Shown: in pieces, positions 51,011-63,982 of the stretch
Numbering within the stretch: the stretch's first letter is position 1
Layout: each line of letters opens with the position of its first letter
Assembly: GCA_037893225.1 (NCBI GenBank)
Contig: JAZGUH010000366.1
Location: 558,001 to 622,000 of the forward strand
DNA: 64,000 nt
Reading direction: 5' to 3'
Source of the DNA: Hippasteria phrygiana
Taxonomy: Eukaryota > Echinodermata > Asteroidea > Valvatida > Goniasteridae
Notes under the pieces: generated by a model
What the model was told of the DNA's origin: nothing
The model's input: only the letters and a program-made list of their open reading frames with translations
Databases searched by the model: none
Program-made: the position numbers and the translations under genes

Positions 51011-53327
51011 TTGTGGAGAAAATTCAAACCTCGCAATGTTTATTTTCTTCCCGGCCACCATCTGTGTGCAGATTACCTTTCATTTATTGCTCCATGCCTG
51101 TCAAATTCCCTTGGGTATGGACTTGCTTTACTCATTCATAATTGCATGAAATATCAACCAAATGCAGTAATTTTGACATGTATGGATAGCTTAGATCTGG
51201 CGCTACATGTTGCAATTACCGGCGGCTTCTTAGAGTTAAAACTTGTGGAGAAAATTCAAACCTCGCAATGTTTATTTTCTTCCCGGCCAACATCTGTGTG
51301 CATATTACCTTCTATTTATTGCTCCATGCCTGTCAAATTCCCTGGGTATGACTTGCTTTACTCATTCATAATTGCATAAAATATCAACCAAATACAGTAA
51401 TTTTGACATGTTTGGATAGCTTAGATATGGCGCTACATGTTGCAATTATCGGCGGCTTCTTAGAGTTAAAACTTGTGGAGAAAATTCAAACCTCGCAATG
51501 TTTATTTTCTTTCCGGCCAACATCTGTGTACATGTTACCGTCTATTTATTGCTCCATGCATGTCAAATTCCCTGGGGTATGGACTTGTTTTACTCATTCA
51601 TAATTGCATGAAATATCAACCAAATTCAGTAATTTTGACATGTATGGATAGCTTAGATCTGGCGCTACATGTTGCAATTATCGGCGGCTTCTTAGAGTTA
51701 ACACTTGTGGAGAAAATTCAAACCTCGCAATGTTTATTTTCTTTCCGGCCAACATCTGTGTACATGTTACCGTCTATTTATTGCTCCATGCATGTCAAAT
51801 TCCCTGGGGTATGGACTTGTTTTACTCATTAATAATTGCATGAAATATCAACCAAATTCAGTAATTTTGACATGTATGGATAGCTTAGATATGGCGCTAC
51901 ATGTTGCAATTATCGGCGGCTTCTTAGAGTTAAAACTTGTGGAGAAAATTCAAACATCGCAATATTTATTTTCTTTCCGGCCAACATCTGTGTACATGTT
52001 ACCGTCTATTTATTGCTCCATGCATGTCAAATTCCCTGGGGTATGGACTTGTTTTACTCATTCATAATTGCATGAAATATCAACCAAATTCAGTAATTTT
52101 GACATGTATGGATAGCTTAGATCTGGCGCTACATGTTGCAATTATCGGCGGCTTCTTAGAGTTAACACTTGTGGAGAAAATTCAAACCTCGCAATGTTTA
52201 TTTTCTTCCCGGCCACCATCTGTGTGCAGATTACCTTTTATTTATTGCTCCATGCCTGTCAAATTCCCTTGGGTATGGACTTGCTTTACTCATTCATAAT
52301 TGCATGAAATATCAACCAAATGCAGTAATTTTGACATGTATGGATAGCTTAGATCTGGCGCTACATGTTGCAATTACCGGCGGCTTCTTAGAGTTAAAAC
52401 TTGTGGAGAAAATTCAAACCTCGCAATGTTTATTTTCTTTCCGGCCAACATCTGTGTGCATATTACCTTCTATTTATTGCTCCATGCATGTCAAATTCCC
52501 TGGGGTATGACTTGCTTTACTCATTCATAATTGCATGAAATATCAACCAAATACAGTAATTTTGACATGTATGGATAGCTTAGATATGGCGCTACATGTT
52601 GCAATTATCGGCGGCTTCTTAGAGTTAAAACTTGTGGAGAAAATTCAAACCTCGCAATATTTATTTTCTTTCCGGCCAACATCTGTGTACATGTTACTGT
52701 CTATTTATTGCTCCATGCATGTCAAATTCCCTGGGGTATGGACTTGTTTTACTCATTCATAATTGCATGAAATATCAACCAAATTCAGTAATTTTGACAT
52801 GTATGGATAGCTTAGATCTGGCGCTACATGTTGCAATTATCGGCGGCTTCTTAGAGTTAACACTTGTGGAGAAAATTCAAACCTCGCAATGTATATTTTC
52901 TTTCCGGCCAACATCTGTGTACATGTTACCGTCTATTTATTGCTCCATGCATGTCAAATTCCCTGGGGTATGGACTTGTTTTACTCATTCATAATTGCAT
53001 GAAATATCAACCAAATTCAGTAATTTTGACATGTATGGATAGCTTAGATCTGGCGCTACATGTTGCAATTATCGGCGGCTTCTTAGAGTTAACACTTGTG
53101 GAGAAAATTCAAACCTCGCAATGTTTATTTTCTTTCCGGCCAACATCTGTGTACATGTTACCGTCTATTTATTGCTCCATGCATGTCAAATTCCCTGGGG
53201 TATGGACTTGTTTTACTCATTCATAATTGCATGAAATATCAACCAAATTCAGTAATTTTGACATGTATGGATAGCTTAGATCTGGCGCTACATGTTGCAA
53301 TTATCGGCGGCTTCTTAGAGTTAACAC
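51011..53327 (+). repeat. Zone 5 HOR, 10 monomers, 2317 bp, copy 1
   Basis: Order: P(ctttcattt)-T, I2-D(catgtttgg), M-S, M(cattaat)-D, M(gcaatatt, aaacatcgc)-S, P-T, I1(catgcatgtc)-D, M(gcaatatt, ttactgtc)-S, M(gtatattt)-S, M-S. It has five private markers. The total is 2317 bp (8 of 232, one 230, one 231), and the same unit recurs at 56108. Confidence 0.94.
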
Positions 53328-56107
53328 TTGTGGAGAAAATTCAAACCTCGCAATGTTTATTTTCTTCCCGGCCACAATCTGTGTGCAGATTACCTTTTAT
53401 TTATTGCTCCATGCCTGTCAAATTCCCTTGGGTATGGACTTGCGTTACTCATTCATAATTGCATGAAATATCAACCAAATGCAGTAATTTTGACATGTAT
53501 GGATAGCTTAGATCTGGCGCTACATGTTGCAATTACCGGCGGCTTCTTAGAGTTAAAACTTGTGGAGAAAATTCAAACCTCGCAATGTTTATTTTCTTCC
53601 CGGCCACCATCTGTGTGCAGATTACCTTCTATTTATTGCTCCATGCCTGTCAAATTCCCTGGGGTATGACTTGCTTTACTCATTCATAATTGCATGAAAT
53701 ATCAACCAAATGCAGTAATTTTGACATGTATGGATAGCTTAGATCTGGCGCTACATGTTGCAATTACCGGCGGCTTCTTAGAGTTAACACTTGTGGAGAA
53801 AATTCAAACCTCGCAATATTTATTTTCTTTCCGGCCAACATCTGTGTACATGTTACTGTCTATTTATTGCTCCATGCATGTCAAATTCCCTGGGGTATGG
53901 ACTTGTTTTACTCATTCATAATTGCATGAAATATCAACCAAATTCAGTAATTTTGACATGTATGGATAGCTTAGATCTGGCGCTACATGTTGCAATTATC
54001 GGCGGCTTCTTAGAGTTAACACTTGTGGAGAAAATTCAAACCTCGCAATGTTTATTTTCTTTCCGGCCAACATCTGTGTACATGTTACCGTCTATTTATT
54101 GCTCCATGCATGTCAAATTCCCTGGGGTATGGACTTGTTTTACTCATTCATAATTGCATGAAATATCAACCAAATGCAGTAATTTTGACATGTATGGATA
54201 GCTTAGATCTGGCGCTACATGTTGCAATTACCGGCGGCTTCTTAGAGTTAAAACTTGTGGAGAAAATTCAAACCTCGCAATGTTTATTTTCTTCCCGGCC
54301 ACCATCTGTGTGCAGATTACCTTCTATTTATTGCTCCATGCCTGTCAAATTCCCTGGGGTATGACTTGCTTTACTCATTCATAATTGCATGAAATATCAA
54401 CCAAATGCAGTAATTTTGACATGTATGGATAGCTTAGATCTGGCGCTACATGTTGCAATTACCGGCGGCTTCTTAGAGTTAACACTTGTGGAGAAAATTC
54501 AAACCTCGCAATATTTATTTTCTTTCCGGCCAACATCTGTGTACATGTTACTGTCTATTTATTGCTCCATGCATGTCAAATTCCCTGGGGTATGGACTTG
54601 TTTTACTCATTCATAATTGCATGAAATATCAACCAAATTCAGTAATTTTGACATGTATGGATAGCTTAGATCTGGCGCTACATGTTGCAATTATCGGCGG
54701 CTTCTTAGAGTTAACACTTGTGGAGAAAATTCAAACCTCGCAATGTTTATTTTCTTTCCGGCCAACATCTGTGTACATGTTACCGTCTATTTATTGCTCC
54801 ATGCATGTCAAATTCCCTGGGGTATGGACTTGTTTTACTCATTCATAATTGCATGAAATATCAACCAAATTCAGTAATTTTGACATGTATGGATAGCTTA
54901 GATCTGGCGCTACATGTTGCAATTATCGGCGGCTTCTTAGAGTTAACACTTGTGGAGAAAATTCAAACCTCGCAATGTTTATTTTCTTCCCGGCCACAAT
55001 CTGTGTGCAGATTACCTTTTATTTATTGCTCCATGCCTGTCAAATTCCCTTGGGTATGGACTTGCGTTACTCATTCATAATTGCATGAAATATCAACCAA
55101 ATGCAGTAATTTTGACATGTATGGATAGCTTAGATCTGGCGCTACATGTTGCAATTACCGGCGGCTTCTTAGAGTTAAAACTTGTGGAGAAAATTCAAAC
55201 CTCGCAATGTTTATTTTCTTCCCGGCCACCATCTGTGTGCAGATTACCTTCTATTTATTGCTCCATGCCTGTCAAATTCCCTGGGGTATGACTTGCTTTA
55301 CTCATTCATAATTGCATGAAATATCAACCAAATGCAGTAATTTTGACATGTATGGATAGCTTAGATCTGGCGCTACATGTTGCAATTACCGGCGGCTTCT
55401 TAGAGTTAAAACTTGTGGAGAAAATTCAAACCTCGCAATGTTTATTTTCTTTCCGGCCAACATCTCTGTGCATATTACCTTCTATTTATTGCTCCATGCC
55501 TGTCAAATTCCCTGGGGTATGACTTGCTTTACTCATTCATAATTGCATAAAATATCAACCAAATACAGTAATTTTGACATGTATGGATAGCTTAGATATG
55601 GCGCTACATGTTGCAATTATCGGCGGCTTCTTAGAGTTAAAACTTGTGGAGAAAATTCAAACCTCGCAATATTTATTTTCTTTCCGGCCAACATCTGTGT
55701 ACATGTTACCGTCTATTTATTGCTCCATGCCTGTCAAATTCCCTGGGGTATGGACTTGTTTTACTCATTCATAATTGCATGAAATATCAACCAAATTCAG
55801 TAATTTTGACATGTATGGATAGCTTAGATCTGGCGCTACATGTTGCAATCATCGGCGGCTTCCTAGAGTTAAAACTTGTGGAGAAAATTCAAACCTCGCA
55901 ATGTTTATTTTCTTTCCGGCCAACATCTATGTACATGTTACCGTCTATTTATTGCTCCATGCATGTCAAATTCCCTGGGGTATGGACTTGTTTTACTCAT
56001 TCATAATTGCATGAAATATCAACCAAATTCAGTAATTTTGACATGTATGGATAGCTTAGATCTGGCGCTACATGTTGCAATTATCGGCGGCTTCTTAGAG
56101 TTAACAC
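53328..56107 (+). repeat. Rearranged block, 12 monomers, 2780 bp
   Basis: Interrupts the zone 5 HOR. It contains 231-bp monomers with P-type gcagattacc joined to ccttcta and ccctggggtatgac (53560, 54255, 55182), a class not seen elsewhere. A 695-bp shift relates 53560 to 54255, and a 1622-bp shift relates 53096 to 54718, the latter pair sharing ccacaatc at 53376 and 54998. Nested duplications are the simplest reading. The monomer at 55413 has ctctgtgc. Confidence 0.88.
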
Positions 56108-58424
56108 TTGTGGAGAAAATTCAAACCTCGCAATGTTTATTTTCTTCCCGGCCACCATCTGTGTGCAGATTACCTTTCATTTATTGCTCCATGCCTGTCA
56201 AATTCCCTTGGGTATGGACTTGCTTTACTCATTCATAATTGCATGAAATATCAACCAAATGCAGTAATTTTGACATGTATGGATAGCTTAGATCTGGCGC
56301 TACATGTTGCAATTACCGGCGGCTTCTTAGAGTTAAAACTTGTGGAGAAAATTCAAACCTCGCAATGTTTATTTTCTTCCCGGCCAACATCTGTGTGCAT
56401 ATTACCTTCTATTTATTGCTCCATGCCTGTCAAATTCCCTGGGTATGACTTGCTTTACTCATTCATAATTGCATAAAATATCAACCAAATACAGTAATTT
56501 TGACATGTTTGGATAGCTTAGATATGGCGCTACATGTTGCAATTATCGGCGGCTTCTTAGAGTTAAAACTTGTGGAGAAAATTCAAACCTCGCAATGTTT
56601 ATTTTCTTTCCGGCCAACATCTGTGTACATGTTACCGTCTATTTATTGCTCCATGCATGTCAAATTCCCTGGGGTATGGACTTGTTTTACTCATTCATAA
56701 TTGCATGAAATATCAACCAAATTCAGTAATTTTGACATGTATGGATAGCTTAGATCTGGCGCTACATGTTGCAATTATCGGCGGCTTCTTAGAGTTAACA
56801 CTTGTGGAGAAAATTCAAACCTCGCAATGTTTATTTTCTTTCCGGCCAACATCTGTGTACATGTTACCGTCTATTTATTGCTCCATGCATGTCAAATTCC
56901 CTGGGGTATGGACTTGTTTTACTCATTAATAATTGCATGAAATATCAACCAAATTCAGTAATTTTGACATGTATGGATAGCTTAGATATGGCGCTACATG
57001 TTGCAATTATCGGCGGCTTCTTAGAGTTAAAACTTGTGGAGAAAATTCAAACATCGCAATATTTATTTTCTTTCCGGCCAACATCTGTGTACATGTTACC
57101 GTCTATTTATTGCTCCATGCATGTCAAATTCCCTGGGGTATGGACTTGTTTTACTCATTCATAATTGCATGAAATATCAACCAAATTCAGTAATTTTGAC
57201 ATGTATGGATAGCTTAGATCTGGCGCTACATGTTGCAATTATCGGCGGCTTCTTAGAGTTAACACTTGTGGAGAAAATTCAAACCTCGCAATGTTTATTT
57301 TCTTCCCGGCCACCATCTGTGTGCAGATTACCTTTTATTTATTGCTCCATGCCTGTCAAATTCCCTTGGGTATGGACTTGCTTTACTCATTCATAATTGC
57401 ATGAAATATCAACCAAATGCAGTAATTTTGACATGTATGGATAGCTTAGATCTGGCGCTACATGTTGCAATTACCGGCGGCTTCTTAGAGTTAAAACTTG
57501 TGGAGAAAATTCAAACCTCGCAATGTTTATTTTCTTTCCGGCCAACATCTGTGTGCATATTACCTTCTATTTATTGCTCCATGCATGTCAAATTCCCTGG
57601 GGTATGACTTGCTTTACTCATTCATAATTGCATGAAATATCAACCAAATACAGTAATTTTGACATGTATGGATAGCTTAGATATGGCGCTACATGTTGCA
57701 ATTATCGGCGGCTTCTTAGAGTTAAAACTTGTGGAGAAAATTCAAACCTCGCAATATTTATTTTCTTTCCGGCCAACATCTGTGTACATGTTACTGTCTA
57801 TTTATTGCTCCATGCATGTCAAATTCCCTGGGGTATGGACTTGTTTTACTCATTCATAATTGCATGAAATATCAACCAAATTCAGTAATTTTGACATGTA
57901 TGGATAGCTTAGATCTGGCGCTACATGTTGCAATTATCGGCGGCTTCTTAGAGTTAACACTTGTGGAGAAAATTCAAACCTCGCAATGTATATTTTCTTT
58001 CCGGCCAACATCTGTGTACATGTTACCGTCTATTTATTGCTCCATGCATGTCAAATTCCCTGGGGTATGGACTTGTTTTACTCATTCATAATTGCATGAA
58101 ATATCAACCAAATTCAGTAATTTTGACATGTATGGATAGCTTAGATCTGGCGCTACATGTTGCAATTATCGGCGGCTTCTTAGAGTTAACACTTGTGGAG
58201 AAAATTCAAACCTCGCAATGTTTATTTTCTTTCCGGCCAACATCTGTGTACATGTTACCGTCTATTTATTGCTCCATGCATGTCAAATTCCCTGGGGTAT
58301 GGACTTGTTTTACTCATTCATAATTGCATGAAATATCAACCAAATTCAGTAATTTTGACATGTATGGATAGCTTAGATCTGGCGCTACATGTTGCAATTA
58401 TCGGCGGCTTCTTAGAGTTAACAC
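56108..58424 (+). repeat. Zone 5 HOR, 10 monomers, 2317 bp, copy 2
   Basis: Same order, length and private markers as 51011-53327, 5097 bp downstream. Together the two copies define the zone 5 unit. Confidence 0.94.
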
Positions 58425-61400
58425 TTGTGGAGAAAATTCAAACCTCGCAATGTTTATTTTCTTCCCGGCCACCATCTGTGTGCAGATTACCTTTCATTTA
58501 TTGCTCCATGCCTGTCAAATTCCCTTGGGTATGGACTTGCTTTACTCATTCATAATTGCATGAAATATCAACCAAATGCAGTAATTTTGACATGTATGGA
58601 TAGCTTAGATCTGGCGCTACATGTTGCAATTACCGGCGGCTTCTTAGAGTTAAAACTTGTGGAGAAAATTCAAACCTCGCAATGTTTATTTTCTTCCCGG
58701 CCAACATCTGTGTGCATATTACCTTCTATTTATTGCTCCATGCCTGTCAAATTCCCTGGGTATGACTTGCTTTACTCATTCATAATTGCATAAAATATCA
58801 ACCAAATACAGTAATTTTGACATGTTTGGATAGCTTAGATATGGCGCTACATGTTGCAATTATCGGCGGCTTCTTAGAGTTAAAACTTGTGGAGAAAATT
58901 CAAACCTCGCAATGTTTATTTTCTTTCCGGCCAACATCTGTGTACATGTTACCGTCTATTTATTGCTCCATGCATGTCAAATTCCCTGGGGTATGGACTT
59001 GTTTTACTCATTCATAATTGCATGAAATATCAACCAAATTCAGTAATTTTGACATGTATGGATAGCTTAGATCTGGCGCTACATGTTGCAATTATCGGCG
59101 GCTTCTTAGAGTTAACACTTGTGGAGAAAATTCAAACCTCGCAATGTTTATTTTCTTTCCGGCCAACATCTGTGTACATGTTACCGTCTATTTATTGCTC
59201 CATGCATGTCAAATTCCCTGGGGTATGGACTTGTTTTACTCATTAATAATTGCATGAAATATCAACCAAATTCAGTAATTTTGACATGTATGGATAGCTT
59301 AGATATGGCGCTACATGTTGCAATTATCGGCGGCTTCTTAGAGTTAAAACTTGTGGAGAAAATTCAAACATCGCAATATTTATTTTCTTTCCGGCCAACA
59401 TCTGTGTACATGTTACCGTCTATTTATTGCTCCATGCATGTCAAATTCCCTGGGGTATGGACTTGTTTTACTCATTCATAATTGCATGAAATATCAACCA
59501 AATTCAGTAATTTTGACATGTATGGATAGCTTAGATCTGGCGCTACATGTTGCAATTATCGGCGGCTTCTTAGAGTTAACACTTGTGGAGAAAATTCAAA
59601 CCTCGCAATGTTTATTTTCTTCCCGGCCACCATCTGTGTGCAGATTACCTTTTATTTATTGCTCCATGCCTGTCAAATTCCCTTGGGTATGGACTTGCTT
59701 TACTCATTCATAATTGCATGAAATATCAACCAAATGCAGTAATTTTGACATGTATGGATAGCTTAGATCTGGCGCTACATGTTGCAATTACCGGCGGCTT
59801 CTTAGAGTTAAAACTTGTGGAGAAAATTCAAACCTCGCAATGTTTATTTTCTTCCCGGCCAACATCTGTGTGCATATTACCTTCTATTTATTGCTCCATG
59901 CCTGTCAAATTCCCTGGGTATGACTTGCTTTACTCATTCATAATTGCATAAAATATCAACCAAATACAGTAATTTTGACATGTTTGGATAGCTTAGATAT
60001 GGCGCTACATGTTGCAATTATCGGCGGCTTCTTAGAGTTAAAACTTGTGGAGAAAATTCAAACCTCGCAATGTTTATTTTCTTTCCGGCCAACATCTGTG
60101 TACATGTTACCGTCTATTTATTGCTCCATGCATGTCAAATTCCCTGGGGTATGGACTTGTTTTACTCATTCATAATTGCATGAAATATCAACCAAATTCA
60201 GTAATTTTGACATGTATGGATAGCTTAGATCTGGCGCTACATGTTGCAATTATCGGCGGCTTCTTAGAGTTAACACTTGTGGAGAAAATTCAAACCTCGC
60301 AATGTTTATTTTCTTTCCGGCCAACATCTGTGTACATGTTACCGTCTATTTATTGCTCCATGCATGTCAAATTCCCTGGGGTATGGACTTGTTTTACTCA
60401 TTAATAATTGCATGAAATATCAACCAAATTCAGTAATTTTGACATGTATGGATAGCTTAGATATGGCGCTACATGTTGCAATTATCGGCGGCTTCTTAGA
60501 GTTAAAACTTGTGGAGAAAATTCAAACATCGCAATATTTATTTTCTTTCCGGCCAACATCTGTGTACATGTTACCGTCTATTTATTGCTCCATGCATGTC
60601 AAATTCCCTGGGGTATGGACTTGTTTTACTCATTCATAATTGCATGAAATATCAACCAAATTCAGTAATTTTGACATGTATGGATAGCTTAGATCTGGCG
60701 CTACATGTTGCAATTATCGGCGGCTTCTTAGAGTTAACACTTGTGGAGAAAATTCAAACCTCGCAATGTTTATTTTCTTCCCGGCCACCATCTGTGTGCA
60801 GATTACCTTTTATTTATTGCTCCATGCCTGTCAAATTCCCTTGGGTATGGACTTGCTTTACTCATTCATAATTGCATGAAATATCAACCAAATGCAGTAA
60901 TTTTGACATGTATGGATAGCTTAGATCTGGCGCTACATGTTGCAATTACCGGCGGCTTCTTAGAGTTAAAACTTGTGGAGAAAATTCAAACCTCGCAATG
61001 TTTATTTTCTTTCCGGCCAACATCTGTGTGCATATTACCTTCTATTTATTGCTCCATGCATGTCAAATTCCCTGGGGTATGACTTGCTTTACTCATTCAT
61101 AATTGCATGAAATATCAACCAAATACAGTAATTTTGACATGTATGGATAGCTTAGATATGGCGCTACATGTTGCAATTACCGGCGGCTTCTTAGAGTTAA
61201 AACTTGTGGAGAAAATTCAAACCTCGCAATGTTTATTTTCTTTCCGGCCAACATCTGTGTGCATATTACCTTCTATTTATTGCTCCATGCATGTCAAATT
61301 CCCTGGGGTATGACTTGCTTTACTCATTCATAATTGCATGAAATATCAACCAAATACAGTAATTTTGACATGTATGGATAGCTTAGATATGGCGCTACAT

Positions 61401-62130
61401 GTTGCAATTATCGGCGGCTTCTTAGAGTTAAAACTTGTGGAGAAAATTCAAACCTCGCAATATTTATTTTCTTTCCGGCCAACATCTGTGTACATGTTAC
61501 TGTCTATTTATTGCTCCATGCATGTCAAATTCCCTGGGGTATGGACTTGTTTTACTCATTCATAATTGCATGAAATATCAACCAAATTCAGTAATTTTGA
61601 CATGTATGGATAGCTTAGATCTGGCGCTACATGTTGCAATTATCGGCGGCTTCTTAGAGTTAACACTTGTGGAGAAAATTCAAACCTCGCAATGTATATT
61701 TTCTTTCCGGCCAACATCTGTGTACATGTTACCGTCTATTTATTGCTCCATGCATGTCAAATTCCCTGGGGTATGGACTTGTTTTACTCATTCATAATTG
61801 CATGAAATATCAACCAAATTCAGTAATTTTGACATGTATGGATAGCTTAGATCTGGCGCTACATGTTGCAATTATCGGCGGCTTCTTAGAGTTAACACTT
61901 GTGGAGAAAATTCAAACCTCGCAATGTTTATTTTCTTTCCGGCCAACATCTGTGTACATGTTACCGTCTATTTATTGCTCCATGCATGTCAAATTCCCTG
62001 GGGTATGGACTTGTTTTACTCATTCATAATTGCATGAAATATCAACCAAATTCAGTAATTTTGACATGTATGGATAGCTTAGATCTGGCGCTACATGTTG
62101 CAATTATCGGCGGCTTCTTAGAGTTAACAC
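58425..62130 (+). repeat. Zone 5 expanded HOR, 16 monomers, 3706 bp
   Basis: The zone 5 unit with two internal duplications: a second five-monomer block (I2-D, M-S, cattaat-D, gcaatatt-S, P-T; 1158 bp) and a second I1 monomer (231 bp). 2317 + 1158 + 231 = 3706, which matches the observed length exactly. Confidence 0.93.
60973..61434 (+). repeat. 231-bp monomer duplicated in tandem
   Basis: Two consecutive I1(catgcatgtc) monomers (60973-61203 and 61204-61434). The first is hybrid at its 3' end: atacag and gatatgg (D) but attacc (T, C at 61180). The exchange point lies between 61160 and 61180, across the conserved ggcgctacatgttgcaat. Confidence 0.92.
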
Positions 62131-63520
62131 TTGTGGAGAAAATTCAAACCTCGCAATGTTTATTTTCTTCCCGGCCACCATCTGTGTGCAGATTACCTTT
62201 CATTTATTGCTCCATGCCTGTCAAATTCCCTTGGGTATGGACTTGCTTTACTCATTCATAATTGCATGAAATATCAACCAAATGCAGTAATTTTGACATG
62301 TATGGATAGCTTAGATCTGGCGCTACATGTTGCAATTACCGGCGGCTTCTTAGAGTTAAAACTTGTGGAGAAAATTCAAACCTCGCAATGTTTATTTTCT
62401 TCCCGGCCAACATCTGTGTGCATATTACCTTCTATTTATTGCTCCATGCCTGTCAAATTCCCTGGGTATGACTTGCTTTACTCATTCATAATTGCATAAA
62501 ATATCAACCAAATACAGTAATTTTGACATGTTTGGATAGCTTAGATATGGCGCTACATGTTGCAATTATCGGCGGCTTCTTAGAGTTAAAACTTGTGGAG
62601 AAAATTCAAACCTCGCAATGTTTATTTTCTTTCCGGCCAACATCTGTGTACATGTTACCGTCTATTTATTGCTCCATGCATGTCAAATTCCCTGGGGTAT
62701 GGACTTGTTTTACTCATTCATAATTGCATGAAATATCAACCAAATTCAGTAATTTTGACATGTATGGATAGCTTAGATATGGCGCTACATGTTGCAATTA
62801 TCGGCGGCTTCTTAGAGTTAAAACTTGTGGAGAAAATTCAAACCTCGCAATATTTATTTTCTTTCCGGCCAACATCTGTGTACATGTTACTGTCTATTTA
62901 TTGCTCCATGCATGTCAAATTCCCTGGGGTATGGACTTGTTTTACTCATTCATAATTGCATGAAATATCAACCAAATTCAGTAATTTTGACATGTATGGA
63001 TAGCTTAGATCTGGCGCTACATGTTGCAATTATCGGCGGCTTCTTAGAGTTAACACTTGTGGAGAAAATTCAAACCTCGCAATGTATATTTTCTTTCCGG
63101 CCAACATCTGTGTACATGTTACCGTCTATTTATTGCTCCATGCATGTCAAATTCCCTGGGGTATGGACTTGTTTTACTCATTCATAATTGCATGAAATAT
63201 CAACCAAATTCAGTAATTTTGACATGTATGGATAGCTTAGATCTGGCGCTACATGTTGCAATTATCGGCGGCTTCTTAGAGTTAAAACTTGTGGAGAAAA
63301 TTCAAACCTCGCAATGTTTATTTTCTTTCCGGCCAACATCTGTGTACATGTTACCGTCTATTTATTGCTCCATGCATGTCAAATTCCCTGGGGTATGGAC
63401 TTGTTTTACTCATTCATAATTGCATGAAATATCAACCAAATTCAGTAATTTTGACATGTATGGATAGCTTAGATCTGGCGCTACATGTTGCAATTATCGG
63501 CGGCTTCTTAGAGTTAACAC
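62131..63520 (+). repeat. Zone 5 contracted HOR, 6 monomers, 1390 bp
   Basis: Order: P(ctttcattt)-T, I2-D(catgtttgg), M-D hybrid, M(gcaatatt, ttactgtc)-S, M(gtatattt) ending ttaaaac, M-S. It equals the 2317-bp unit minus four monomers (927 bp): 2317 - 927 = 1390. The hybrid at 62593 has ttcag from M-S and gatatgg from I1-D, placing the junction at about 62746-62779. Confidence 0.93.
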
Positions 63521-63982
63521 TTGTGGAGAAAATTCAAACCTCGCAATGTTTATTTTCTTCCCGGCCACCATCTGTGTGCAGATTACCTTTCATTTATTGC
63601 TCCATGCCTGTCAAATTCCCTTGGGTATGGACTTGCTTTACTCATTCATAATTGCATGAAATATCAACCAAATGCAGTAATTTTGACATGTATGGATAGC
63701 TTAGATCTGGCGCTACATGTTGCAATTACCGGCGGCTTCTTAGAGTTAAAACTTGTGGAGAAAATTCAAACCTCGCAATGTTTATTTTCTTCCCGGCCAA
63801 CATCTGTGTGCATATTACCTTCTATTTATTGCTCCATGCCTGTCAAATTCCCTGGGTATGACTTGCTTTACTCATTCATAATTGCATAAAATATCAACCA
63901 AATACAGTAATTTTGACATGTTTGGATAGCTTAGATATGGCGCTACATGTTGCAATTATCGGCGGCTTCTTAGAGTTAAAAC
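63521..63982 (+). repeat. Start of next zone 5 HOR (cut by window end)
   Basis: P(ctttcattt)-T followed by I2-D(catgtttgg), the first two monomers of the zone 5 unit. The zone 5 HOR therefore continues beyond the window. Confidence 0.93.
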
